A stretch of 64,000 bases of DNA from Clostridiaceae bacterium (GCA_012728015.1 JAAYFY010000018.1:40873-104872), one strand, 5' to 3'. Positions 9,988-19,367 are shown, numbered from the stretch's first letter. Made by a program: numbers and translations. Notes: generated from the sequence alone by a model not told the origin.

Positions 9988-10650
9988 TTGCAGGAGACTA
10001 AAGGTTATCAAACCATTCTCTTTGATCTTGACGGAACACTCATCGATTCGGTGGATGGAATAGTACATTCGGTAAACCATGCGCTTAAGGCTTTCGGCAT
10101 GGGGGTGGAGGACCCGGGCAGCCTTAGAAAATTCGTTGGCCCGCCCCTTAAACAGTCCTTCATGAGCCATTGCGGGTTTGATGAACAGAAGGCCGATGAA
10201 ATCATAAAAGTCTACCGCAAGTATTATACAGAAAAAGGCATCTATGAGCATACGGTGTACCCGGGAATACCCGGATTTCTTCAAAGCTTGAAATCCATGG
10301 GTAAAACACTGGCTGTGGCAACATCCAAGGCAGAGCCCATAGCGAAGAGAATACTGGAATACCTGGAACTGGCGGATTACTTCACGGTGATTTCTGGCAG
10401 TAATATGGACGGTTCCGGCGGCGCCAAGGACCAGGTTTTGCGTAAATGCCTTGATGCGCTTAACACCAGTCGATATGAAGATATTGTGCTGGTGGGGGAC
10501 ACGGTATTTGATATTGTGGGCGCAAGAAAGATCGGTATCGATTCGGTTGCCGTCCTGTACGGATATGGCACGCTTGAAGCGCTAAATAAAGAGAATCCCA
10601 CACATATTGTCAAGACCGTGGAGGATCTGGGCAGGCTGCTCACGGTGTAA
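9988..10650 (+). CDS. HAD-superfamily phosphatase (phosphoglycolate phosphatase-like)
   Basis: Small-molecule phosphohydrolase of HAD subfamily IA, 220 residues. Motif I is ILFDLDGTLIDS with both catalytic aspartates, motif II is AVATSK, and motif IV is VLVGDTVFDIVGA; the helical cap lies between motifs I and II. The closest known types are phosphoglycolate phosphatase, PpaX and 5'-nucleotidase, and substrate cannot be chosen. I take TTG at 9988 as start because AGGAG (9975-9979) lies eight bases upstream; in-frame starts at 9934 and 9967 lack good ribosome sites. It is preceded by its own promoter and followed by a gene-poor stretch. Confidence 0.82.
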   Translation: MQETKGYQTILFDLDGTLIDSVDGIVHSVNHALKAFGMGVEDPGSLRKFVGPPLKQSFMSHCGFDEQKADEIIKVYRKYYTEKGIYEHTVYPGIPGFLQSLKSMGKTLAVATSKAEPIAKRILEYLELADYFTVISGSNMDGSGGAKDQVLRKCLDALNTSRYEDIVLVGDTVFDIVGARKIGIDSVAVLYGYGTLEALNKENPTHIVKTVEDLGRLLTV

Positions 10651-10924
10651 GCTGCGGCAGCCTGAAGCCTTTGGGGAAAAAGCGGCAAGAGGTGTTGAAA
10701 CAGGTTGAAAAGCCAGGAGAATTAGCTATTTACAGGGGTGTTATGCTTTAAGTGCACGGCACCCTTGTATTATCAATGTCTGTTAGCCTGGTCATGTCCG
10801 GAAAGGTCAGCAGTATAGCCAATCATAACCATATTACATTAAAACCGAGCTTATTCCCTCATGTCTTTGACTGGCCGGGGCGGCTGTGCTATCCTTGGAA
10901 TTGGATAATAGTGGTTTGTATAAT
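10651..10924. other. Gene-poor stretch
   Basis: No coding sequence, RNA gene or clear terminator was recognised in these roughly 270 bases. A promoter-like pair TTGGAA (10895-10900) and TATAAT (10919-10924) is present but leads only into the DUF3160 remnant, so it may be chance. Confidence 0.4.
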
Positions 10925-11133
10925 GAAGATACGGGTACTTGGCCCGCGGCGCGGCTTTTGACTACTACGAGTTCGTGAGCGATACAAGGCTTACCGATGA
11001 GGAGTGGCAAAAGATGCTGAAGGATAACAGCCAGCCTCCGCAGCCTGAATGGACAAAGTCCTTCAAATCGGGCGTCAAGTCATACCGCTTCCCGAGAATC
11101 CGAACCACGAATATAGTGGCACGGGCTTTTTAA
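10925..11133 (+). pseudogene. C-terminal remnant of a DUF3160 protein
   Basis: The readable stretch RYGYLARGAAFDYYEF, then RLTDEEWQKML and PQPEWTKSF, matches the very C-terminus of DUF3160 proteins, where YYEF and RLTDEEW are typical. An in-frame TGA lies just upstream and no start codon or ribosome site precedes it, and the several hundred residues of the full family are missing. The remaining 60-odd residues therefore look like the last piece of a deleted gene. DUF3160 function is unknown. Bases between here and the next promoter hold nothing else I can identify. Confidence 0.5.
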
Positions 11134-11224
11134 CCCAGGTTTACAGGGAGAGTGACTGAGCCCGGACAGGGATGCAAACGGGGTAAGAATTGGATTAAAA
11201 CATTATTAAAAATAGCGTGCAAGC

Positions 11225-11254
11225 TTGAAAATATTCCGGACAGGAGTATATAAT
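11225..11254 (+). promoter_or_regulatory. Promoter of the GT4 glycosyltransferase gene
   Basis: TTGAAA (11225-11230) and TATAAT (11249-11254) with an 18-base gap. The transcript would carry a leader of about 95 bases before the ATG at 11356; I recognise no riboswitch in it. Confidence 0.6.
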
Positions 11255-11355
11255 AGTCTTTGCGGGTATTAGCAGAAATTGGTCGGGTTGCTGGTCATGA
11301 CTTGACCGAACAAACAAAGGTATCGGGTTATGAAGATTATCATGGAGGTATAAAC

Positions 11356-12525
11356 ATGGGTCTTATTACCGGCCAGTTTAACGAGGCGTTCACCCCCATC
11401 ATGGACGGTGTGACCAATGTGGTCAGGAACTATGCCTACTGGCTGAATAAAAAATACGGCGTCAGTTACGTCATAACTCCCCATTTTCCCAAGTATACCG
11501 ACAGGGAGGAGTATGAGGTAATAAGGTACCACTCCTTCAGCGTGCCCAGAAGACCGCCGTACCGTACCGGGGTGCCGGCATTTGATATCCAGTTCATGCG
11601 CCGGATCAGGAACATACCTTTCGATATAGTTCATGCCCATTCTCCCTTCAGTGCCGGAAGAATAGCCATGAGCATTGCCCACAAGCGCGGGATACCGGTT
11701 ATCGCTTCCTTCCATTCCAAGTATTACGATGATCTTTTGGAATCCCTGAAGTTCGAGGGAGCAGCGAGGATCGGGGTATCTGTTATCGTGGACTTTTATA
11801 ACCAGGCGGACTTTGTCTGGACGGTCAATAACGCCACCGCCGGGACTTTGAGGGAGTATGGCTATAAAGGCCATATTGAGGTTGTCAATAACGGGACGGA
11901 ATTTGAGACCGCCAGGGACAGGAACCAAGAGGGCCGGCAGGTCAACGAGAGGCTCAACCTGAAGCCGGACGAACTGGTATTCCTGTATGTCGGACAGCTT
12001 GTCTGGCAGAAAAACCTTAAAACGCTGATCAATGCCCTTGCCCTTTTAAGAGACATGGGAATGGAATACAGGATGCTTATGGCAGGTATGGGTTACGCCG
12101 CGAATGATCTGAAGAAAATGGCAGAGGATTTGGACCTTACTGACCGTGTCATATTCCTGGGGGCGGTTTTAGACAGAAAGTACCTTAAATCCCTGTTTTG
12201 CAGGGCAGATCTTTTGCTGTTCCCGTCGGTTTACGATAACGCTTCCATTGTCGTGCAGGAGGCGGCTTCCCAGAAATGCCCGCCGCTGCTCATCAGGGGT
12301 TCCAATACGGCAGAGGGCGTAATAGACGGGGTAAACGGCCTGCTGTGCGAGAACAGCCCGGAAGCCATAGCACAGAAAATCCATGACGGCGTCCACCGAT
12401 ACGACCTTTCAAGGATCGGGGAAAAGGCTCATGAAACCTTGTACAGGAACTGGGAGAGCATTGTGGATGAGGTTTGTGGAAGGTACAAGGAAATAGTGAA
12501 CGCATACAAAAGGATCCGGGCCTGA
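11356..12525 (+). CDS. Glycosyltransferase family 4
   Basis: Retaining GT-B fold sugar transferase of 389 residues. The N-terminal domain has the pattern MGLITGQFNEAFTPIMDGVT and VHAHSPFSAGRIA. The donor-binding C-terminal domain has FLYVGQLVWQKNLKTLI, DRVIFLGAVLDRKYL and the Glu-rich FPSVYDNASIVVQEAAS region that contacts the nucleotide sugar. The family includes diacylglycerol glucosyltransferases and enzymes of surface glycan synthesis; the acceptor is not evident. Start ATG 11356 is chosen for GGAGGT at 11344-11349; the reading frame extends upstream to 11260 but without a ribosome site. It stands alone behind its own promoter. Confidence 0.85.
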   Translation: MGLITGQFNEAFTPIMDGVTNVVRNYAYWLNKKYGVSYVITPHFPKYTDREEYEVIRYHSFSVPRRPPYRTGVPAFDIQFMRRIRNIPFDIVHAHSPFSAGRIAMSIAHKRGIPVIASFHSKYYDDLLESLKFEGAARIGVSVIVDFYNQADFVWTVNNATAGTLREYGYKGHIEVVNNGTEFETARDRNQEGRQVNERLNLKPDELVFLYVGQLVWQKNLKTLINALALLRDMGMEYRMLMAGMGYAANDLKKMAEDLDLTDRVIFLGAVLDRKYLKSLFCRADLLLFPSVYDNASIVVQEAASQKCPPLLIRGSNTAEGVIDGVNGLLCENSPEAIAQKIHDGVHRYDLSRIGEKAHETLYRNWESIVDEVCGRYKEIVNAYKRIRA

Positions 12526-12544
12526 TTGGACGTTTACAGCCTGA

Positions 12545-12576
12545 AGGGTCAGCCTTGATGGCCGGGTCCTTTATTT
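12545..12576 (+). terminator. Possible terminator after the GT4 gene
   Basis: An imperfect stem (AGGGTCAGCC / GGCCGGGTCCT) with G-U pairs and one mismatch, followed by TTTATTT. It is weak, but lies 20 bases after the stop where a terminator is expected. Confidence 0.3.
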
Positions 12577-12739
12577 CGCCTTTTATATACAGCAATGCCG
12601 CAAGCCGCCCATAAAAGTTCGGCCTTTTTTCTGTTTTACTTCCCTTGGGTATTTGTTATATTAGTATTGAATAAACTGGGAGCAGTTGGCTTATTATGCC
12701 GTTTTGCGGACATATTTCCCGTTTTCGAAAGGAGCGGAC

Positions 12740-13525
12740 ATGAACCTTTTTGTAAGGCGGACAGGTGAATTTATGGGCCCGCCGATTGTGTTCCTGCATG
12801 GCGGGGGCGTCGCCGGCTGGATATGGGAAAGACAGGCTGAATTCTTCAGGGATTATCATGTCATCATTCCTGACCTTCCCGGTCATGGAAGAAGCGCGGA
12901 AATCCCGTTCATATCCATGGATGACGCGGCTTCTAAGGTCATGGCAGCAGTTGGGAGCGCGGCGGGAAATGAAAGGGTCATCCTGGTGGGGTTCTCTTTA
13001 GGTGCCCAGATTGCGGTGGAGATAATGTGCAGATGGCCCGAAAAGGTGGAGTCTGCCGTTATCCTCAGCGCCATGGTACGTCCCATGAACGCAGGGAAAT
13101 ATTTCCTGCTTTCCCTGCTGAAATGGACTCTTGGGCTTTCCAGGGCCAGGTGGTTCTCAGAATGGCAGGCTAAGAGCCTGCATATCCCGGCGGAATACCG
13201 GGAGCAGTATTACCAGGACTCCCTGAAACTGACCCGGGACAATTTCATGCGCATGATGGAGGCCAATATGAGCTATATCCTGCCGGATTCATTTTCGGCC
13301 TCAAACATTCCGACGCTTATACTGGCAGGCACGAAGGAATTAAAGAGGATGCGGGCTTCGGCGCAGGATATGGTGCAGGCCAACCGGAACTGCACTGGAT
13401 ATCTGGTTTCGGGAGCCGGCCACGGCTTGCCGCTGGCTGAGCCCGATCTGTTTAATGAAATAGTTTATTACTTTTTGAATAATATACATCTGCATAAGAA
13501 CAAGAGGTTGGTAAGAATCTTATAG
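12740..13525 (+). CDS. Alpha/beta-fold hydrolase
   Basis: A 261-residue serine hydrolase. The oxyanion segment is FLHGGGVAGWIW, the nucleophile elbow GFSLGAQ, and the catalytic histidine lies in SGAGHGLPL near residue 235. The acidic member is probably in the TLILAGTKE segment, although there the usual Asp is replaced by Glu or lies nearby. The family covers esterases, lactonases and C-C hydrolases, so no substrate is named. Start ATG 12740 follows AAAGGAG. The first dispersed palindromic repeat lies 15 bases after its stop, between it and the GH31 gene. Confidence 0.8.
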   Translation: MNLFVRRTGEFMGPPIVFLHGGGVAGWIWERQAEFFRDYHVIIPDLPGHGRSAEIPFISMDDAASKVMAAVGSAAGNERVILVGFSLGAQIAVEIMCRWPEKVESAVILSAMVRPMNAGKYFLLSLLKWTLGLSRARWFSEWQAKSLHIPAEYREQYYQDSLKLTRDNFMRMMEANMSYILPDSFSASNIPTLILAGTKELKRMRASAQDMVQANRNCTGYLVSGAGHGLPLAEPDLFNEIVYYFLNNIHLHKNKRLVRIL

Positions 13526-13540
13526 GCTGTCCTGCATTAT

Positions 13541-13574
13541 TGTTATTGCGAGAAGAGCGATAGCGAAGCGTGGC
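13541..13574 (+). repeat. Dispersed palindromic repeat, copy 1
   Basis: TTATTGCGAGAAGAGCGA followed by TAGCGAAGCGTGGC. It is one of five intergenic relatives of a TGTCATTGCGAG...GCGAAGCGTGGCAATC element in the window (others at 26972, 47274, 48513 and 49791). Confidence 0.6.
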
Positions 13575-13621
13575 CTCTATGTTATATGTAAGTACTTCAA
13601 TAACAGATAAGGAGCATGGTG

Positions 13622-15979
13622 ATGATCAGCAGTTGGGAAACGGTGGATGAACCAAGAATAATAACGGCAGGCAAGGTTACTGGCTATCGTGCGGATAATG
13701 GCAAAGCCTTTGTTACCTTCGAAAGAGGAAGGGCAAGGCTGGAATCCTTCGGGGAAGGGATCCTGCGCATGACCATGGCAGCGGGAGAATTCGCAGATGC
13801 CGAATCTCTTGCTGTAATCTCCAGGCCCGACAACCGGGTGAAGCTGTCGGACCATCAGGGAGTTGTTTCGGTAAGGAACGGCTTATTAACAGTCAGTTTC
13901 CGTAAGGATAAGCCCTTCATTTCTGTAATCGGACATGACAGCTATCCCATATTGGACATGGACCAGGCCTTTTGCAGGGCAGGAAAGGCCTTGTCGGTTT
14001 CAGGCAGGATTGGCGAGACCGAGATGTTCTTTGGGCTTGGTGAGAAAACAGGCTTTCTTGATAAAAGGGGACGCCGCTACATCATGTGGAACACCGATGA
14101 TCCCCTGCACACGCCGGACAAGGATCCGCTTTACAAGAGTATCCCCTTTATGATCGGCCTTGACGGGAAAAGGGCATATGGCCTTTTTGTCGATTCCACC
14201 GCCCGATCGGAGTTTGATCTTGGATATGGGGACAGGGAAAGGCTGTCCATTACGGTTTTCGATTCTCAATTAGACCTCTACATCATTGATGGTAATTCCA
14301 TCTCCGAGGTTGTCCGGCAGTACACCATGCTGACAGGGCGCATGGAGATGCCGCCCATATGGAGCCTTGGTTTCCATCAATCACGCTGGGGCTATTATCC
14401 CCAGGAGAAGGTCATGGAACTTGCCGAAACCTTCAGGACCAGGCAGATACCCTGTGATGCGATCTACCTGGATATAGACTATATGGACGGATTCCGCATA
14501 TTTACCTGGGATTCCAGCCGGTTCCCGGATCCCGGGGAGATGACATCACAACTTAGGGAGCAGGGTTTCAGGGTGGTCACCATTGTTGATCCCGCCATCA
14601 GGAAGGATTCGGATTACCACGTATATATGGAAGGTGCCCGGGAGGGGCATTTCTGCAAACTCCCCACGGGAGAGGTCTACCATGGAAAGGTATGGCCGGG
14701 AACGGCAGCGTTTCCTGATTTCTCCAGGGACAGGACACGGAAATGGTGGGGGTTGAAACACTCAAGCCTGTTTGACGCCGGTGTTGCCGGGATATGGAAC
14801 GACATGAACGAGCCCAGCGATTTTACGTCCGGGACAGGGTTGGAAGACCGTATAAAGATGACCGTGCCCGATGATCTTATGATGGATTTTGACGGGAAGC
14901 CCCAGCCTTTCTCCAGGTGCCACAATGCCTACGGACTGCTCATGTGCAGAGCCACATATGAAGGCTTTAGGGCACTTAGGCCCAGGGAACGCCCATTCAT
15001 GGTCACGAGGTCCGCCTATTCGGGCATACAGCGCTACGCCGCGGTATGGACAGGAGATAACTACAGCTGGTGGGAGCACCTGGCGGCTTCCATACCCATG
15101 CATCTGAATATCGGGTTATCCGGCATTCCCTTTGTGGGAGCGGATGTGGGGGGATTCCAGGGTAACAGCAGCCCGGAACTGTATGCGCGCTGGATCCAGC
15201 TGGGAGCCTTTACGCCTTTCTTCAGAGCCCACTCCGAAAAGAGTACCCAGGATCATGAACCATGGTCCTTCGGCCCGGAAGTGGAGGAAATAGCCCGAAA
15301 GGCCATAAGGTTGAGGTATGAACTCCTGCCCTACCTGTACAGCGAATTCAGGCAGGCCTGTGAAACCGGGCTGCCTGTCATGAGGCCCCTGATCCTTGAT
15401 TTCCAGGATGACAGGAATGTTTACGGCATAAACGATCAGTTCATGTTTGGAAAAGACATCATGGCAGCGCCCGTCACACGCCCCGGCGACAGGAAGCGCC
15501 TGGTTTACCTGCCCCAGGGAGTGTGGTACGATTTTTACACTAAAGCCGGGATTGAAGGGGGCAGATTCATCATTGCCGATGCCCCTTTGGACAGAATACC
15601 GCTCTTTGTCCGCGAAGGAGCGATTATCCCCATGGCACGGAGCGCCTGCAGCACCCAGTCCATGGACTTCAGCACGCTGTGGATAGAGATCTATGCCGGG
15701 CCCGAAGGCAGCTTCACCCTTTATGAGGATGATGGCCTTTCCATGGATTATCATTACGGGGCTTTTAATCTCCGTCGTTTTACACAGTACTCACCCTCGC
15801 CCAGGGCTTTCAGGCTCACGCTGAAAAACCTGAAGAAGGGTTATGCAAATGGCTTTAAGAAAGCGTTTGCTACCGTTTATGGGCTGGGTAGCGATCTTCG
15901 GTCAGAGGACTGCGTATACGAGGATCAGGCCTGGCGTTTTGAACTGGATGGATCCGATACCGAGGTCAGGATCGGTTAG
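13622..15979 (+). CDS. GH31 alpha-glucosidase
   Basis: Retaining exo-glycosidase of 785 residues, probably cytosolic because no signal peptide is present. The N-terminal beta-sandwich (to about 235) precedes the barrel. The nucleophile is Asp394 in GIWNDMNEPSDF and the acid/base Asp479 in AVWTGDNYSWW; the C-terminal beta domains contain FTLYEDDGLSMDY. The motifs fit alpha-glucosidase, with alpha-xylosidase possible. ATG 13622 is preferred over 13616 because AAGGAG (13609-13614) is seven bases before it but only one base before the earlier ATG. It overlaps the convergent reductase gene by four bases. Confidence 0.88.
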   Translation: MISSWETVDEPRIITAGKVTGYRADNGKAFVTFERGRARLESFGEGILRMTMAAGEFADAESLAVISRPDNRVKLSDHQGVVSVRNGLLTVSFRKDKPFISVIGHDSYPILDMDQAFCRAGKALSVSGRIGETEMFFGLGEKTGFLDKRGRRYIMWNTDDPLHTPDKDPLYKSIPFMIGLDGKRAYGLFVDSTARSEFDLGYGDRERLSITVFDSQLDLYIIDGNSISEVVRQYTMLTGRMEMPPIWSLGFHQSRWGYYPQEKVMELAETFRTRQIPCDAIYLDIDYMDGFRIFTWDSSRFPDPGEMTSQLREQGFRVVTIVDPAIRKDSDYHVYMEGAREGHFCKLPTGEVYHGKVWPGTAAFPDFSRDRTRKWWGLKHSSLFDAGVAGIWNDMNEPSDFTSGTGLEDRIKMTVPDDLMMDFDGKPQPFSRCHNAYGLLMCRATYEGFRALRPRERPFMVTRSAYSGIQRYAAVWTGDNYSWWEHLAASIPMHLNIGLSGIPFVGADVGGFQGNSSPELYARWIQLGAFTPFFRAHSEKSTQDHEPWSFGPEVEEIARKAIRLRYELLPYLYSEFRQACETGLPVMRPLILDFQDDRNVYGINDQFMFGKDIMAAPVTRPGDRKRLVYLPQGVWYDFYTKAGIEGGRFIIADAPLDRIPLFVREGAIIPMARSACSTQSMDFSTLWIEIYAGPEGSFTLYEDDGLSMDYHYGAFNLRRFTQYSPSPRAFRLTLKNLKKGYANGFKKAFATVYGLGSDLRSEDCVYEDQAWRFELDGSDTEVRIG

Positions 15980-16890
15980 GATTGTTCGATAATGCGGATC
16001 ATCCTGTATAGTACTTCATTGACAGGGGTGGGGACGCCATGCTTCCTGCCAAGCTCAATCACTGTCTTTGCAAATAATTCTACCTCTGTTTTCCTTCCGG
16101 CTTCGACATCCTGGAGCATTGATGTTTTACCGTCGGGGGTCAGGCTATCTATAATGTCCAGGAAATTCGCGATGTCTTCCTCCTTGAGGTTGACCCCCTC
16201 CTTTTGGGCGATGGGTATGACTTCCCTGGCGGTGCTCATCATGAGGTCCCTGGCTTCCTGTATATTCTGGTAGACCCTGTAGGGCGCCCTCAGGATGGCC
16301 GAGGTCTGGTTGATGCTTACATTCATAAGGAACTTCCACCACTGTTCCTTAAGGATATCAGAGGGGATGGAATAAGGGACACCGGTGCGCTCGAAGAAGT
16401 CTTTGACCGCATTTACATCGGGTGAATCAGGCCGGCTCCTGTGGCCGAAAACGATTCTTCCCCTGTTACCGAACCTCGTGTCAAGCCCGTCCCGGGTGGC
16501 ATCTGTGCCCACCACGAAGGCGTGCAGAATGTGAGTATCCCCGAATTCATCCGCAAGGATATCCTCACTGCTGATGCCGTTTAAGAGCGACATGATGATG
16601 GTATTCTCACCCACAAAAGGATTGATGGCTTCAATGGATTCACCGAGCTGATGGCCTTTGACCGCGATCAGGATAAGATCGGCGGGTTCCACCGATGGCT
16701 GCGATATAATGTAATCAAAATCATACCTTCTGCCGTTTACGGTAACGCCCTGCTCCTTGTACCGATGGGCTCTTTCGGCGTCCACAATCACTTTTACCGA
16801 TTCCCTGTTATGCTCGTAGAGAATGGACGCAAAAACACTCCCTACAGCTCCCAAACCTGATATATGCGCTTTTCTGATGGTGCCTGCCAT
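15976..16890 (-). CDS. 2-dehydropantoate 2-reductase family protein (PanE/ApbA-like)
   Basis: NADPH-dependent reductase of 304 residues. It has the N-terminal Rossmann loop SGLGAVGSVFAS, the catalytic lysine in AVKGHQLGESI and the conserved MNVSINQTSAI of the helical C-terminal domain. PanE makes pantoate for coenzyme A; many paralogues reduce other 2-keto acids, and no pantothenate genes are nearby, so the substrate is open. AGGAGG lies seven bases before the ATG at 16890. It is convergent with GH31 and lies 58 bases downstream of the GH5 gene on the same strand, but there is no clear sign of one operon. Confidence 0.78.
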   Translation of the reverse strand: MAGTIRKAHISGLGAVGSVFASILYEHNRESVKVIVDAERAHRYKEQGVTVNGRRYDFDYIISQPSVEPADLILIAVKGHQLGESIEAINPFVGENTIIMSLLNGISSEDILADEFGDTHILHAFVVGTDATRDGLDTRFGNRGRIVFGHRSRPDSPDVNAVKDFFERTGVPYSIPSDILKEQWWKFLMNVSINQTSAILRAPYRVYQNIQEARDLMMSTAREVIPIAQKEGVNLKEEDIANFLDIIDSLTPDGKTSMLQDVEAGRKTEVELFAKTVIELGRKHGVPTPVNEVLYRMIRIIEQS

Positions 16891-16948
16891 GATTTAAACC
16901 TCCTGTTATTAAATAATAAAGCCAGCGATTGTCGCATGTGCCGCCTCT

Positions 16949-18496
16949 TTACTTCTTATCAGCAGCCAACCATACCTCGTCCACCAGAACCCTGGTTCCT
17001 TCATCAGTTACCGCTGCCGTGATCCTGACTGAGAAATCCCGTACTCCTGAGGCGCTGTCGGGAAGCTCCACATCGAGTTCAGTCCAGCCGTCAGCAAAGG
17101 GCAGTTCGGTGACAGGTATGTATTCGGTACCATTGAACCAGTCGATTTTAACAATGTCACCGGGTTTTCCGCCGTCAAAGGCATAGGCGAGATGCAGTTT
17201 CAGATTTTCATAGGGTACTGTGCTAACCGCTCTTTCAAGGAAACCATCCCTGCCGATGGATGCGGCATAGTCTCCCTTGTATGGGTTCTCAGTTTCATAT
17301 GTGGTGCTCTCGTTGCTCCTTTTCCATTTGCCATGGTAAAAGGTTTTTGTTTCAAAACCGTCGGCAAACAGTACCGTGTCCTTTTTGCCCTTGATGGCAT
17401 ACTTTGCGAAAAGACCGCCTTCGGTAAGGTCTATATCCCTCAATGGGGCTTTTGTATTAACTTTCGCCCGCAATATGGATGCGCCTTCCGGCTTTACGCT
17501 GAATGACCAGTTCACATGGCTTATCATCCGTTCATCCAGATATTTGATCCATTCCATGGATTCCTCATGGAATGTAGGCCCGTCCCCCGTGTTGAGGCAG
17601 CTTCCCCATTCACTGACGAATATGGGAAGGCCCTTTGAAAGCGCATACTCCATCTTATCCCTGAGAGATTGGCCATGGGATCCCGCATAGAAGTGAAAGG
17701 CATACATGACGTTGTCATAGGGCAGCGGGTCATCCGCGGCAATGTCTACATCCTGGCTCCATGTGGGAGTACCCACAATAATGATGTTGTCGGGGTCGTT
17801 CTTACGGATCGCGGGTATGACCTCATCGGCATAAGGCTTTATATGGCCTTCCCAGGTGGTATCACGGCCATTGGGTTCGTTGCAGATTTCATAGATGATA
17901 TTGGGGTGCTCCCCATAAAGCGCTGATATCTCAGAGAAGAACTCAACGGCATGGTCCTTGTACTTTAAAGGAGTATTGTCGTAGAGTATATGCCAGTCCA
18001 TAATTACATATATACCAAGATCTATGCAATGGTCGATGATGCCGGTTACAATTTCCATCACCCGGGGATTCCTGACATAACCCGTGGCATCCTCGGTGTA
18101 CATGGCTATCCTGAATACATTCAGGTTCCAGTCGTCCCGCATGCTTTTAAGCATTTCATATGTAACCAGGTAGCCGAAGGAAGCGACCTCGGAGGAACTT
18201 ACGCCCCTAAGCTGGATAGGCTGGCCTGCCTCATTCACCAGCTGGCTTCCCTCCACCCTGAGCTGTCCGTTGAGTTCCACGACGGTGGGGACGGGTTCAG
18301 GGGTGGGGCTGTCAGGTTCAGGTGTTGCATCCGGAGTTGCTTCCGGAGTTCCCGAGGGCGTAGGACTTACTTCGGACGGTGGTGTCGCAATAATTTGCTC
18401 CGGCGGAGTCTTACCGCATCCGGGCAGGATGATCAGGACCATCGAAAGAATCAGTACCCATGGAAGAGTCTTGGTCATTAAATCGTATCGTTTCAT
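16949..18496 (-). CDS. GH5 endoglucanase-like lipoprotein with C-terminal beta domain
   Basis: Surface-anchored cellulase-like enzyme of 515 residues. A lipoprotein signal ends at LPGC with lipidated Cys27, followed by a Pro/Thr/Glu-rich linker (to about 70). The GH5 barrel (about 80-370) has the acid/base Glu207 in YEICNEPNG and the nucleophile Glu296 in FVSEWGS. The last 140 residues form a beta-sandwich-like domain (FADGFETKTFYHGKW onward) that may bind carbohydrate. Start ATG 18496 follows GGAGGG; an upstream in-frame start would spoil the signal. Sequence around the active site fits subfamily GH5_2. It probably acts on extracellular cellulose or beta-glucan. Confidence 0.87.
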   Translation of the reverse strand: MKRYDLMTKTLPWVLILSMVLIILPGCGKTPPEQIIATPPSEVSPTPSGTPEATPDATPEPDSPTPEPVPTVVELNGQLRVEGSQLVNEAGQPIQLRGVSSSEVASFGYLVTYEMLKSMRDDWNLNVFRIAMYTEDATGYVRNPRVMEIVTGIIDHCIDLGIYVIMDWHILYDNTPLKYKDHAVEFFSEISALYGEHPNIIYEICNEPNGRDTTWEGHIKPYADEVIPAIRKNDPDNIIIVGTPTWSQDVDIAADDPLPYDNVMYAFHFYAGSHGQSLRDKMEYALSKGLPIFVSEWGSCLNTGDGPTFHEESMEWIKYLDERMISHVNWSFSVKPEGASILRAKVNTKAPLRDIDLTEGGLFAKYAIKGKKDTVLFADGFETKTFYHGKWKRSNESTTYETENPYKGDYAASIGRDGFLERAVSTVPYENLKLHLAYAFDGGKPGDIVKIDWFNGTEYIPVTELPFADGWTELDVELPDSASGVRDFSVRITAAVTDEGTRVLVDEVWLAADKK

Positions 18497-18529
18497 GGCA
18501 TACCCTCCATATGTGAACATCTGATTCAT

Positions 18530-18557
18530 ATTATAGCATCAATCCTGAATTTGCCAA
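18530..18557 (-). promoter_or_regulatory. Promoter of the GH5 gene
   Basis: Leftward TTGGCA (18552-18557) and TATAAT (18530-18535) with a 16-base gap, about 35 bases before the start codon. Confidence 0.55.
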
Positions 18558-18706
18558 TGGCTTGTTGTTCAGTCCCAAAGATAGCGCGCATGCCGGATCT
18601 CATGCGGTTTTTCACACCGTAACAAAATTGGACGGGCCTGAATAGTATGTAGTGGGCTTGTTCGGCTGACCAGCCATGAAAGAATAAAAAGAAAGGAGCT
18701 GAAAGA

Positions 18707-19354
18707 ATGGGTAAGAAAGAGCTTCAGGTGCCTGTTGTCGTAGGCGTCGGCAGTGAGCAGTTTTTTATCGAGAAAGAGATAAAGGTTTCTCCTCCGAGCC
18801 CGCCGATTTTTGAGATCAAGGAGATCAAAAAGTGGATTGAGGTGTACGATGTTAAGGTCATCCCCGGAAAGGTCATTTTCAACGCCTACTTGTGGAAGGA
18901 CATTAACTACAAGACCGTTGAGCACGTCCATGATGATTCGGTCAACGGGCCTCTTTTCCACCTTACCACCAAGATCCCGTTCGGTGGCTTTGTACCGATC
19001 TGTCCCGCTGATGGCGAAAAGGTTTGTCCGGGAGACATTCCCGAACTTATTGAGGCCTTCGTGGAAGGCGAGATCGACGACCTGCAGTGCAAGACTATCG
19101 TCTGCGGGGTCCCTGTCTATGAAAGAATCCTTGAGAAATCGGTAGTCCGTGTCACCTTTAAGGTCGTAAGGGTGCAGCATGTCATGATAGACGACTTTAA
19201 GGATGACAAGTGCAAAGACTTCGGCAAATGCAAGGACAAGGACTTCGACAAATGCAAGGACAAGGACTCTGACAAATGTAAGGACAAGGGCGTCGACAAG
19301 GGCAAGTTCTGTGTGAAGGACAGCGCTTTTCCCTTTAAAGGCTGCTATTACTGA
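18707..19354 (+). CDS. SPOCS-domain (DUF3794) protein with KCKDKD repeat tail
   Basis: A 215-residue protein with a SPOCS-like domain (about 35-160): KVIPGKVIFNAYLWKDINYK, then TTKIPFGGFVPI, and a closing beta strand VVRVTFKVVRV. SPOCS domains occur in the spore morphogenesis protein SipL and coat-associated proteins of clostridia. The tail is highly charged, with three units of an eight-residue repeat KCKDKDxD plus flanking degenerate units, and ends in a Cys/aromatic segment (FPFKGCYY). GAAAGGAGC precedes the ATG at 18707. A strong terminator follows. A spore-coat or spore-surface role is inferred; the Cys-rich repeats might cross-link or bind metal, which is only a guess. Confidence 0.72.
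   Translation: MGKKELQVPVVVGVGSEQFFIEKEIKVSPPSPPIFEIKEIKKWIEVYDVKVIPGKVIFNAYLWKDINYKTVEHVHDDSVNGPLFHLTTKIPFGGFVPICPADGEKVCPGDIPELIEAFVEGEIDDLQCKTIVCGVPVYERILEKSVVRVTFKVVRVQHVMIDDFKDDKCKDFGKCKDKDFDKCKDKDSDKCKDKGVDKGKFCVKDSAFPFKGCYY
19205..19300 (+). repeat. 24-base in-frame tandem repeat in the SPOCS gene
   Basis: Three near-identical 24-base units start at 19226, 19250 and 19274, each encoding KCKDKDxD, with a shortened unit before and a decayed one after. Unit length is a multiple of three, so copy number can vary without breaking the frame. Confidence 0.8.
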
Positions 19355-19367
19355 GCATGGGAGATGG

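Noticed and set aside
10752..10961. A small gene of 69 codons between HAD and GT4
   Set aside because: No ribosome site, no family resemblance and it overlaps the DUF3160 remnant in another frame.
19205..19300. Possible CRISPR-like direct repeats
   Set aside because: Units are 24 bases, adjacent without spacers, and in frame inside the SPOCS gene.
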